Positions 1 to 7,797 of a DNA stretch of 64,000 nt are shown in pieces. Positions within the stretch are counted from its first letter, which is position 1. Each line of letters begins with the position of its first letter. The notes under the pieces were generated by a model that did no database searches, was not told the origin of the DNA, and saw nothing but the letters and a program-made list of their open reading frames with translations. A program made the position numbers and the translations under genes. Source of the stretch: Lacunisphaera limnophila (GTDB lineage Bacteria; Verrucomicrobiota; Verrucomicrobiia; Opitutales; Opitutaceae); NCBI RefSeq assembly GCF_001746835.1, contig NZ_CP016094.1, forward strand, positions 2,480,001 to 2,544,000. Reading direction: 5' to 3'.

Positions 1-1
1 G

Positions 2-97
2 GGCCGGGCCGCGCGGGCTTTCTACGAACAGCATTTGTCGTTGCATACGGGCGCGAACGCTTTCGAGTCGGTTTTCCACTCGATCCGGCGGCATTGA
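2..97 (+). CDS. C-terminal tail of a possible glycosyltransferase (partial)
   Basis: An open frame enters from the left edge and ends at a TGA at 95-97, giving about 31 residues that include AFYEQHLSLHTG. This resembles the last helix of many GT-B glycosyltransferases (FYxxHFS-like). The stop lies 5 bases before the ATG of the next gene, as expected inside an operon. Function is inferred from a short tail and from the polysaccharide context only. Confidence 0.4.
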   Translation, partial: GRAARAFYEQHLSLHTGANAFESVFHSIRRH

Positions 98-102
98 AAG
101 TG

Positions 103-1140
103 ATGCATGACACAATGATCTCCCCGCTCCCGACGGCCGCCGCGATGCTGGCGGTTTGGGCCACGTCCGCGGCCCTGACCTATGCCTATTATCGGGTGGC
201 CTTGAAGGTAGGTCCCCTGGCGCTGCCGAATCATCGCAGCCTCCATCAAGTCCCTGTGCCCCGGGGCGGCGGGCTGGCGATCGCCACCACGGCGCTGCTG
301 GCCTACGCGGTGTTGCTGGGCACCGGGGGTCTGGATGGCGCGCGGGCGATGATATACATCGGCGGGGGCTTGATCTTCGGCCTATTGGGCGCGATCGATG
401 ACCGGCTGGAGCTGTCGCAGAAGCTGCGTCTGGGGGTCCAGCTGATCATGGGGCTTTGGATCTACTCCTGGCTCGGTGGATTCGCCGGCTGGGCGGGCTC
501 TGGCATGCCCCACGTGCTGGGCTGGATGGGGTACGGGCTGCTGCTCGTCGTGTGGGTCTGGCTCTTCAACGCCTTCAACTTTGTGGACGGGACCGATGGC
601 ATGGCGGCGGCGGCCACGGTTTATATCGCCGCCGTGATGGCGGCTGTGCTGGCGTTTGCCGGCCTGCACTCGACCGCCCTGGTTTTGTTTGTGCTCGCTG
701 CGGCCAGTGGCGGATTTTTGCTCTTCAATGCGCCGCCCGCCCGGCTGTTCATGGGGGACGCAGGGAGTGCCTTCATCGGATACATCCTGGTTGCCGCCAT
801 GGTGGACTCGTGCCGCCAGAACGGGGACCTGGTCTGGATTTGGCTGATCTGCACCGGCTTTTACCTGTGCGACACCACCATCACGACTTCGACCCGCGCC
901 TTGCGCACCCCGCGCTTTTGGGAAGGGCACCGCAGTCATGCCTACCAGAATCTCGCCCGCGTCTGGCACAGCCACGCCAAGGTGCTGGGTCTGGCCCAGA
1001 TCATCAACTTGCTGTGGCTTTTGCCGTGGGTGGTCGTGGCGATGAAGCTGCCCGGATCCGGCCCGCTGATCACCCTCGTGGCCCTGCTGCCGCTGGCCGT
1101 TTTCAGCCTGAAGTTTGGCCCGCTTTACCAGGACAAATAA
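103..1140 (+). CDS. WecA/WbpL-type polyprenyl-phosphate N-acetylhexosamine-1-phosphate transferase
   Basis: The 345-residue polytopic inner-membrane protein belongs to the MraY/WecA family, which moves a sugar-1-phosphate from a UDP-sugar onto undecaprenyl phosphate and so starts surface-glycan synthesis. Family motifs are all visible: D99-D100 (AIDDR), NFVDGTDG at 159-166, FMGD with D219, and the cytoplasmic HRSHAYQ motif at 276-282, which is typical of WbpL/WecA rather than MraY. Hydrophobic segments cover most of the chain. An in-frame TTG at 94 and ATG at 115 are alternative starts; ATG 103 was chosen because it follows the upstream stop closely. A WbpM-type dehydratase 6.7 kb downstream gives the WbpL/WbpM pairing known from O-antigen loci. 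The acceptor sugar cannot be read from sequence. Confidence 0.88.
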   Translation: MHDTMISPLPTAAAMLAVWATSAALTYAYYRVALKVGPLALPNHRSLHQVPVPRGGGLAIATTALLAYAVLLGTGGLDGARAMIYIGGGLIFGLLGAIDDRLELSQKLRLGVQLIMGLWIYSWLGGFAGWAGSGMPHVLGWMGYGLLLVVWVWLFNAFNFVDGTDGMAAAATVYIAAVMAAVLAFAGLHSTALVLFVLAAASGGFLLFNAPPARLFMGDAGSAFIGYILVAAMVDSCRQNGDLVWIWLICTGFYLCDTTITTSTRALRTPRFWEGHRSHAYQNLARVWHSHAKVLGLAQIINLLWLLPWVVVAMKLPGSGPLITLVALLPLAVFSLKFGPLYQDK

Positions 1141-1141
1141 C

Positions 1142-2155
1142 ATGCCAAGACACCAGCACGGCATCGCGGTTTGGGGGCTCGGCCGGCATGCGATAAACAA
1201 TGTCCTGCCGGCCGTTGCCGCCGGTCCGGGATTCCAGCTGGCGGGGGTTTGTTCGCGCAATCAGGCCGTCGGCGCGGAAGTGGCGCAGCGTTTTCATTGC
1301 GCTGCTTGGAACGACGCGGCGGCGATGTTGGCCGACCCGAGGGTGGAGGTCGTGTATATCTGCACGCCGGTGGGGGTGCATCTGACGCATGCGTTGCAAG
1401 CGCTCGAGGCGGGCAAGCACGTGATTTGTGAAAAATCCCTGGTCTGCGCTCCCGCCGACGCGGAGCGGCTCATCCGGGCGGCCGATGAGCGAGGGCTGGT
1501 CCTTTGCGAAGCGCTCATGTTTTTGCATCACCCCCGCACCGTCGAGTTGCTTGCCTTCCTGGCTCAAAACATGGGCGGCACCGTCCGCTCAATTTCCGCT
1601 GACTTTCTGCTGCCTCGGTTGGAATCGCCCGGTTATCGCGCTTCGAAGGCCTTGGGTGGGGGCGCCTTTTGGGACGTGGCCTGTTATCCTGTGGCGCTGG
1701 CGACCGCGGTCATGCAGGCTGCCGGCGCCGTGGCCCACGCGTCGTTTGCCGTGGACGTGGACACGGGGGTGGATTGCTCGGGTTCGGCGCGGCTGACCTG
1801 GTCCTCGGGTGCGTCCGCCCAGTTGAACTGGGGCTACGGGTTTGCGTACCGCAACCATGCCGTGATCGTGGGGGTCTCGCATGTGGTCGAAATTGGGCGG
1901 GTGTTCACCAAAGGAAACGAGGCATTGGATTTCGCGATATATGACTCCCGGGGGCAATTGCTGGAGCGCCGGGTGTCCCCCAGCGCCAACAGCTTTGCCT
2001 GCCTGTTGGAAGATGTCCGCCGGGCCGTGGACGATCCGGCGGGGCGCCGCGCGTTGTATGCCCGGGCGATGACGCAGGCCGACACCATGGCGGGAATCCG
2101 GCGGCACAGCACCCCGAATTCTCCGGTAAGCGGTCTCGACAGCCAGGACAAATAA
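1142..2155 (+). CDS. Gfo/Idh/MocA-family oxidoreductase
   Basis: The 337-residue NAD(P)-dependent oxidoreductase has an N-terminal Rossmann fold (GIAVWGLGRHA at about 7-17), the STPxxxH-like segment CTPVGVHL, and ICEKSL where the family has its EKP motif with the catalytic lysine. The C-terminal half is the alpha/beta substrate domain. The first ATG (1142) directly follows the previous stop, so the genes are probably cotranscribed. Members act on sugars or NDP-sugars, and the neighbours (formyltransferase, C-methyltransferase, deacetylase) point to an NDP-sugar oxidation or reduction step such as making a 3-keto or 4-keto intermediate. The substrate is unknown. Confidence 0.85.
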   Translation: MPRHQHGIAVWGLGRHAINNVLPAVAAGPGFQLAGVCSRNQAVGAEVAQRFHCAAWNDAAAMLADPRVEVVYICTPVGVHLTHALQALEAGKHVICEKSLVCAPADAERLIRAADERGLVLCEALMFLHHPRTVELLAFLAQNMGGTVRSISADFLLPRLESPGYRASKALGGGAFWDVACYPVALATAVMQAAGAVAHASFAVDVDTGVDCSGSARLTWSSGASAQLNWGYGFAYRNHAVIVGVSHVVEIGRVFTKGNEALDFAIYDSRGQLLERRVSPSANSFACLLEDVRRAVDDPAGRRALYARAMTQADTMAGIRRHSTPNSPVSGLDSQDK

Positions 2156-2180
2156 GGGCCCGATCGAAGGCTGTCACCAG

Positions 2181-3122
2181 ATGAAACCTATACGAGTCGG
2201 ATTTGCGGGATGTCACGTGCTGAGCTGGTTCTGCCTCAGGACTGTCGCGGAGCTTTGCCGGGGCTCGGGTGATACCCTGGCCGGGGTCTTCAACCTGCCG
2301 CCCGAGGTCGGCCAGAAGCACTCGGCGTATGTTGAGTTCGATGCGCTGGAGCGGGAGTACGGTTTTCCGCACCACCGGGTGCGTGACTTGGCGGAGCCGC
2401 CGACGCTGCAGGTCCTGCGCGAGTTGAACCTGGATGTGCTCTTTATCATCGGCTGGCACAAGATCGTGCCGCAGGAGGTGATTGACTCCGCGCGATTTTG
2501 TCTGGGCATGCACACCTCCCTGCTGCCGGCGGATCGTGGCAGTTCCCCCGTCAACTGGGCTTTGATCCGGGGTGACCGCCGGGGGGGCATCACCTTTTTT
2601 CACCTGACGACCGGGGTGGACTCGGGGGATGTTCTGGCCCAGCGCGGTTTCCGGATTCACCGGCGCGATACCTGCCGCGAGGTCCATCAACGGGCCACCA
2701 CGGCGGCCATCCGGATGTTGCGTGCGGAATGGCCCTTGATCCGGGCAGGCGTGCCGCCCCGGCTGCCGCAAAACGAGGCGCTGGCGACCTACAATCCCAG
2801 GCGCAGGGCGGCCGACGGCCTCATCAACTGGCAGGCCCCGGCGGAAGAAATTGACCGCTGGGTGCGGGCGCTCACCAGCCCCTATCCAGGGGCATTCACC
2901 CATTTTCGGGGGCGGAAATTGTTCATCTGGGAGGCCAAGCCAGCCAAGGGTGCGACGGCGCAAGCGCCGGGCACCATTGTCCGGGTCGGCGAAACGATCC
3001 ACGTCGCTACCGGGCGGGGACTCCTGGAACTCAAGCGCCTCCAGTTCGAAGGTGAGCCGGAATCTCCGGCGCATTTGTTTGCGGCGGTCCATTCGCCCGA
3101 GCCCGGCTCGCGCCTCGCCTGA
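2181..3122 (+). CDS. Formyltransferase of the Fmt/ArnA fold, probably NDP-amino-sugar N-formyltransferase
   Basis: The 313-residue protein has the N10-formyl-tetrahydrofolate formyltransferase core: HTSLLP at 111-116, ITFFHL at 137-142, and VDSGD ending in D150, which matches the family's conserved aspartate. Residues 250-300 resemble the beta-barrel C-terminal domain of Fmt and ArnA. The family catalytic Asn-x-His is Gly109-Met-His111 here, so the usual asparagine is missing at that position. Genomic context (sugar oxidoreductase, cupin, C-methyltransferase, deacetylase) favours formylation of an amino sugar over initiator Met-tRNA. No def or rsmB gene is adjacent, as would be common for a housekeeping fmt. 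Start ATG 2181 lies 25 bases after the previous stop. Confidence 0.72.
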   Translation: MKPIRVGFAGCHVLSWFCLRTVAELCRGSGDTLAGVFNLPPEVGQKHSAYVEFDALEREYGFPHHRVRDLAEPPTLQVLRELNLDVLFIIGWHKIVPQEVIDSARFCLGMHTSLLPADRGSSPVNWALIRGDRRGGITFFHLTTGVDSGDVLAQRGFRIHRRDTCREVHQRATTAAIRMLRAEWPLIRAGVPPRLPQNEALATYNPRRRAADGLINWQAPAEEIDRWVRALTSPYPGAFTHFRGRKLFIWEAKPAKGATAQAPGTIVRVGETIHVATGRGLLELKRLQFEGEPESPAHLFAAVHSPEPGSRLA

Positions 3123-3176
3123 ACGCATATCCAGTCTCGCTTTTCCGCGGCCGGCAAACTTAACCTCCCCCCCCTT

Positions 3177-3623
3177 ATGGAACATTGGAAGAACATCACC
3201 ATCGATGATCCGGCGCTCTGGCCGACGGACCATCTCATCAAACTGGACAGCGCGCATGTGGACGCGCGCGGTTCCATCCAGTGCCTGGTGAATTTCCCGG
3301 TCAAAAACATCTCCTTGATCACGTCACGCAAGGGCACCGTGCGTTCCAATCACTACCACAAGACGGATTGGCACTACATGTACGTGCTTTCGGGGCGCTT
3401 CGATTATTGTTACCGACCGACCGGGAGCGCCGCGCAGCCCACCAAGGTGACCCTGGGTGCGGGCGAGATGGTCTTTACCCCGCCGATGGAAGACCATGCG
3501 ACGCTCTTCCACGAGGACACGACCCTGATTGTGATGAGCCGCAATCCCCGTGATCAGGAAGCTTACGAAAGTGATGTCGTGCGCGTGCAGTTGGTCGATC
3601 CGGCAACGTTCACGGTGAAATGA
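3177..3623 (+). CDS. Cupin-domain protein, possible sugar isomerase/epimerase
   Basis: The 148-residue single-domain cupin has motif 1 at NHYHK (H59, H61) followed by the GxF turn at 73-75, and motif 2 around GEMVFTPPMEDH with H107. Cupins in NDP-sugar loci include 3,4-ketoisomerases (FdtA/QdtA type) and 3,5-epimerases. The overall pattern is not specific enough to choose one. The gene overlaps the following methyltransferase by 4 bases (ATGA), showing translational coupling, so it most likely acts in the same sugar pathway. Confidence 0.75.
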   Translation: MEHWKNITIDDPALWPTDHLIKLDSAHVDARGSIQCLVNFPVKNISLITSRKGTVRSNHYHKTDWHYMYVLSGRFDYCYRPTGSAAQPTKVTLGAGEMVFTPPMEDHATLFHEDTTLIVMSRNPRDQEAYESDVVRVQLVDPATFTVK

Positions 3624-4867
3624 AGACGGACGTTTACAAGAAAACCAACTGCCGGCTGTGTGACTCCCCAGACCTGGAATGCGTGATCAAGCTGGCGCCC
3701 ACGCCGCCCGGGAACCACTTCGTGGCCCGGGAGCAGTTGGGCCGTCCGCAGGCGAGCTACCCCCTGGAGGTGGATTTCTGCCGGCAGTGCCACCACCTGC
3801 AGCTGGGCCACGTGGTTGATCCGGGGATACTCTACCAACAGAACTATTCGTATGTATCGGGCACGTCGCCGGTCTTTGTGGACCATCTGGCCCGCTACGC
3901 GGATTACATCCTGGACCGTTACGCCATCCCGTCATCCGGCCTCATTGTCGATATCGGCTCGAACGACGGCACGGCGCTCGGATTCTTCCAGCGGAAGGGT
4001 CACCGGGTGGTGGGCGTTGATCCGGCCATCGAGATTGTGGCGCGAGCCAACGAGAACGGCATCGAGACGGTGTGTGATTTCTTCGGCGAAGCCGTGGCGC
4101 GGCCCTGCGTGGAAAAATACGGGAAAGCGGCGCTGATCAATTCCCACAATGCCTGCGCCCACATTGATGATCTCGCGGGCGTTTTCCGGGGTGTGGGCCA
4201 GTGGCTGGCGGACGACGGCCTGTTCGTCGTCGAAGTCGGATATCTGGGGGATATCGTGCGGAATGCGTGGTTTGACACGATCTATCACGAGCATGTCGAT
4301 TTTCACAGCATCAAGCCGTTGGTGCTGTTTGCGCCCCGCGTGGGCATGGAGGTGATTGCGGTCCAGGGCATCAGCCCGCAGGGCGGTTCCATCCGGGTGG
4401 TGTTCCAGAAATTGGGCGGACCCCGGAAGGTGGAGGAGTCGGTGGCGGCCATGGTGCGGCAGGAACAGCAGGCCGGCCTCCACGACGCGGAGACCTACCG
4501 GCGATTTGGTGTCCGGATTGATGCCATCGGCCGCGAGCTGGCCGGCCTGGTGCGAAAACTGAAGGAAGAGGGGGCCACGATCGCGGGCTTCGGGGCGCCG
4601 ACGAAAGCGACCACGTTGCTTTCCCATTTCCAGCTGGGCGGGCTGCTGGACTTTCTGGTCGACGAGAATCCGTTGAAGCAGAACCTCTACAGCCCCGGCC
4701 ATCACATCCCCGTCGTTTCGGCGCAGGAGCTTTACCGGCGGAAACCCGACTATCTGCTGATCCTGGCGTGGAATTTTGCCGAGAACATCATGGAACGGCA
4801 CCGGGCGTTTCGTGACCACGGCGGACGGTTTATCCTGCCGATGCCGACCCCCAAGGTGTGCGACTGA
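3620..4867 (+). CDS. SAM-dependent sugar C-methyltransferase (TylC3/NovU type)
   Basis: The 415-residue protein has the three-part layout of deoxysugar C-methyltransferases: an N-terminal zinc-binding domain with CRLC (C11, C14) and CRQC (C54, C57), a Rossmann methyltransferase core with VDIGSNDGT at about 110-118 and the acidic loop VVGVDPA, and a C-terminal domain with a second alpha/beta fold (GAPTKATTLL, VDENPLKQNLYSPG). Known members methylate a carbon next to the keto group of an NDP-4-keto (or 3-keto) sugar to make branched sugars. The start overlaps the cupin stop. Together with the oxidoreductase and formyltransferase it suggests a branched, substituted deoxysugar in the surface glycan. 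Confidence 0.85.
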   Translation: MKTDVYKKTNCRLCDSPDLECVIKLAPTPPGNHFVAREQLGRPQASYPLEVDFCRQCHHLQLGHVVDPGILYQQNYSYVSGTSPVFVDHLARYADYILDRYAIPSSGLIVDIGSNDGTALGFFQRKGHRVVGVDPAIEIVARANENGIETVCDFFGEAVARPCVEKYGKAALINSHNACAHIDDLAGVFRGVGQWLADDGLFVVEVGYLGDIVRNAWFDTIYHEHVDFHSIKPLVLFAPRVGMEVIAVQGISPQGGSIRVVFQKLGGPRKVEESVAAMVRQEQQAGLHDAETYRRFGVRIDAIGRELAGLVRKLKEEGATIAGFGAPTKATTLLSHFQLGGLLDFLVDENPLKQNLYSPGHHIPVVSAQELYRRKPDYLLILAWNFAENIMERHRAFRDHGGRFILPMPTPKVCD

Positions 4868-4872
4868 CTCCC

Positions 4873-5544
4873 ATGAAACGAAAGCATCTGCTCGTAGTGG
4901 CCCCGCATCCCGATGACGAGATCCTTGGCGCCGGTGGCACCATGGCCAAATACGCCAAGAACGGCATCGGGGTGAGCGTGCTGACGATCGCGGGCCACCG
5001 TCCGCCACTCTACACCGAGGAGGTCTATCAACAGACGGTGCGGGAGGCGAAGGCCGCCCACCGGATCATTGGCGTGGAACGCTCGATCTTTCTGGATCTA
5101 CCGGCCACCACCTTGGGCGGCATGAAGACGCACGAGTTGAACGGTCTCATCGCGCGGGCGGTCCAGGAGGTGCGGCCGACGATCGTGCTGTTGCCTTATC
5201 CGGACCGCCACGTCGACCACCGGGTGATTTTTGACAGCACGCTCGTGGCCACGCGGCCGGTGAACCAGGGGGTTGAGATCGAGATCGTGGCGGCCTACGA
5301 GACCCTATCGGAGACCCACTGGAATGCACCGCACATCGAGCCGAATTTCACTCCCAACTGGGTGTGTGACATTACCCAGACAGTCGAGCTCAAGCTGGAG
5401 GCACTGAGCTGCTTTCAATCGCAGATCCCGCCATTTCCGGGGGCGCGCTCAGTTGAGGCATTGAAGGCGCTGGCCATGTTTCGCGGCACGCAGGCAGGAT
5501 TTGCCTTCGGCGAGGGGTTTCACCTGATCAGGATGCGCGACTAG
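4873..5544 (+). CDS. PIG-L/LmbE-family zinc deacetylase
   Basis: The 223-residue protein has the two metal-binding motifs of the family: PHPDDE at 11-16 and RHVDH ending in D115-H116. Members hydrolyse the N-acetyl group from GlcNAc-containing substrates using a divalent metal. A GTG at 4858 is in frame, but ATG 4873, just after the previous stop, is the better start. As the last gene of the sugar cassette it could expose an amine that the formyltransferase then formylates; this is inference. It converges on the following minus-strand gene with only 19 bases between the stops. Confidence 0.85.
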   Translation: MKRKHLLVVAPHPDDEILGAGGTMAKYAKNGIGVSVLTIAGHRPPLYTEEVYQQTVREAKAAHRIIGVERSIFLDLPATTLGGMKTHELNGLIARAVQEVRPTIVLLPYPDRHVDHRVIFDSTLVATRPVNQGVEIEIVAAYETLSETHWNAPHIEPNFTPNWVCDITQTVELKLEALSCFQSQIPPFPGARSVEALKALAMFRGTQAGFAFGEGFHLIRMRD

Positions 5545-5563
5545 GCGACCGGGGCCGGTGGAG

Positions 5564-7663
5564 TCATTCCGGGGCGTGGACGTAGAGGTGGTGCCGGCCC
5601 ACCTGCAGCCGCTGGTATCCCAGTCGGCGGGCAAAGCTCTCGTGCTCCGTGCCATTGGCGTACTCCAGCGCGACCTCGACCGGGTGCCAGTGATGTGACA
5701 GGTAGGCGGTCGGCGACCAAGCGGTGTAGAGCCTAAACGGAGACTGCGGGATAAATAAGGTGGGGCCGGCTTCATGGACGGCTGATTCCAGATACAAGCG
5801 GACCCGCGTCGTTTTCTCGCCCGGGGATTCATTGATGGAACGGTAGGGTATGAGTACGTTGCGGGCCCCCGTGCTGTAAGCCGCATACGAAATTCCTTTG
5901 GATGCGACGAGCCGGGGATTCGCCGGCAAACCGACGGCGTGGGATTTTGCCTCCCCGATGGTCTCCAGCTCCTGGCGCAGGTTCAGGTCTGCAGGGGGCT
6001 GCAACAGGATGTTAAACAATCGGCCATAACCGGGAGAACTGGCCGGGATCAAAATCAACCCGGCCAGCGTCGCGGTCAGGATATAAAAAAACCAGGGAGG
6101 ATGGAGGCGTTGAGCCGGATGGCCTGAATCCGGGGCCGGCGCGTGGGTTGGGGCCGGACGCCCAGTGGAGTTCGGCGGGGCAACCCCCAGATCGTCCTGG
6201 AGGCTGGGAGAACGCCCGGCGCGCGCCAGGAGGGTCACAATGGCCAGCCCGGCGGGGATGGCGAACAGCATGCGGTGAAAGATCAACACGGGTTGGTTCG
6301 CCTGCAGCAATTGTTGGAGAAAGGGGACGGCCACGACCGGAAGGCTGAGGGCAACCAACGGGGTGATTGTAAGCCAGGCGACCACGTGGTTGCGATAAAG
6401 CAGACAAATGCCGGCCAGCAGGTTCAGCAAGCCGCCGCCGCCCAGGATCATCAGCATGCGCTCAAATGCCGGGGACGATATTTCGAACAGGTTGAAGCCG
6501 TACCATGACGTCAGCCATCCTTGCGTGCGAATGCTGTCGTCGATCAACGCACTGCGCGGCCAATAAAGAATGGTGACTACGCTGGCCCCGGCCAGGGCCA
6601 GCGCCAAGGTAAGCAGGATGCCCCGGGCATGCCGGGATTGCCCGATGCGCCAGACGGACACGGCGGCGATCCCCAGGGCCGCAATGCCCAGGCCTTGGGT
6701 GTGGCTGAAGGCGGTGAACGCAATCAGCGCCAAGGCGGTGAGTGCGAACCGGCTGAGTGGATAAAGCGCAGGCAGGAGCGCGGCGCGCGGCTTGGGCCAG
6801 CTCAACCCGCCAAACCCGTTCGCTTGCGCGATCCTGATGCCCAGTGTGATCAGGGCCACGGCGCCGAGTTGCGCGAAGACCGAGCTGGATATCCCGTAAT
6901 AGCGGGAGAATCCGAACAATCCGTTGCCCGTGGTCAGGGCATTCAGCACCACGAAGACAAAGGCCGCGCGCCGCCCGAGCCCGGTGGCCTGTGCCAGGCG
7001 GAAGTATTGCCAGCACAGCAGCAGGCTGCAGCCCGTGGCGTAGGCATTGAGCCACGTCAGTTGCCGCAGCGGCGAATCGATCTGGCCGACCAGGCTGTAG
7101 GCCAGGAAATAGCTGGATTTCGTCCACGCGTAGTGCTGGTTGACCGCTGCTTGGATGGACCACTCGTTGATGCGGCTATAGTGCTCCCACGTATCGGCGG
7201 GATACTCGAGGTATACACCGGGAACAGCGAACACCAACGCCAGGCCAAACCAAGGCAGGATCGCCCAGAGGGCCGAAGCCGCTGGGGAAAAACGGGCAGT
7301 CCCAGCCAGCGGGGACGCGTGGGCTTGCCACCAGCTGCGGAGCGCCACCGCGCCGAGGGCCAGATGCACCGCATGCAGCACCCAGTACACGTGGAGGAGG
7401 GCCGGTGGCAGGAAGAAGGAGGTCGGGACAGCAGGCGGGGCCAGCCCGCCGGCGGTGGCACCTTGCTCCAGCCCTTCGCCGAGGCCGGCCGGATTCACTC
7501 GCCAGGCCAGCAGGGCGTATAGCAGGTAGACGGCAAGGTAGGGGATGAAGAAAGCCCAGCCGCTCCCGAAGTATCGTTGCAGATAAACGCCGGCGTTGTT
7601 TCGGGCCAAGGGCCGGAAGGCGGGGAGGCGGGAGGCCGACGGGCCGTCTGCGGAAGGCAACAC
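5564..7663 (-). CDS. Large polytopic membrane protein of a polysaccharide locus, function unknown
   Basis: The 699-residue protein has roughly 12-13 hydrophobic segments spread from residue 35 to about 535, then a soluble C-terminal part of about 160 residues. I do not recognise a named family. Size and layout resemble integral-membrane (GT-C-like) glycosyltransferases or flippase-associated proteins. Loops between the early helices contain the aromatic and charged residues usual for GT-C, but I could not assign a catalytic Asp/Glu. The start is a GTG at 7663. It is encoded against the flanking sugar genes, so it has its own promoter. Confidence 0.7.
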   Translation of the reverse strand: MLPSADGPSASRLPAFRPLARNNAGVYLQRYFGSGWAFFIPYLAVYLLYALLAWRVNPAGLGEGLEQGATAGGLAPPAVPTSFFLPPALLHVYWVLHAVHLALGAVALRSWWQAHASPLAGTARFSPAASALWAILPWFGLALVFAVPGVYLEYPADTWEHYSRINEWSIQAAVNQHYAWTKSSYFLAYSLVGQIDSPLRQLTWLNAYATGCSLLLCWQYFRLAQATGLGRRAAFVFVVLNALTTGNGLFGFSRYYGISSSVFAQLGAVALITLGIRIAQANGFGGLSWPKPRAALLPALYPLSRFALTALALIAFTAFSHTQGLGIAALGIAAVSVWRIGQSRHARGILLTLALALAGASVVTILYWPRSALIDDSIRTQGWLTSWYGFNLFEISSPAFERMLMILGGGGLLNLLAGICLLYRNHVVAWLTITPLVALSLPVVAVPFLQQLLQANQPVLIFHRMLFAIPAGLAIVTLLARAGRSPSLQDDLGVAPPNSTGRPAPTHAPAPDSGHPAQRLHPPWFFYILTATLAGLILIPASSPGYGRLFNILLQPPADLNLRQELETIGEAKSHAVGLPANPRLVASKGISYAAYSTGARNVLIPYRSINESPGEKTTRVRLYLESAVHEAGPTLFIPQSPFRLYTAWSPTAYLSHHWHPVEVALEYANGTEHESFARRLGYQRLQVGRHHLYVHAPE

Positions 7664-7710
7664 GCCGCAGTGAACAATGGCGGCGCACCCCGCTCAACCC
7701 TCAACTTATG

Positions 7711-7749
7711 GCCGGGTGGTTTACCCCGGCAGGGCGGGACCTCGTCCCG
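7711..7749. repeat. Two adjacent small hairpins upstream of the WbpM-type gene
   Basis: Between the divergent genes lie GCCGGG (7711-7716) pairing with CCCGGC (7725-7730), and CGGGAC (7735-7740) pairing with GTCCCG (7744-7749) around a CTC loop. Neither is followed by a T run, so they are not terminators. They could be leader structures or a REP-like element. Evidence is base pairing only, and chance pairing is easy at this GC content. Confidence 0.25.
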
Positions 7750-7797
7750 GGCTTTGCACTTGCGAGGTGCGGCCGCCCCTTGGTTTACTGCCCACTA

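Noticed and set aside
2181-3122. Annotation as housekeeping methionyl-tRNA formyltransferase
   Set aside because: The neighbours are all sugar genes, def and rsmB are absent, and the Asn-x-His motif differs; sugar formylation fits better, though not proven.
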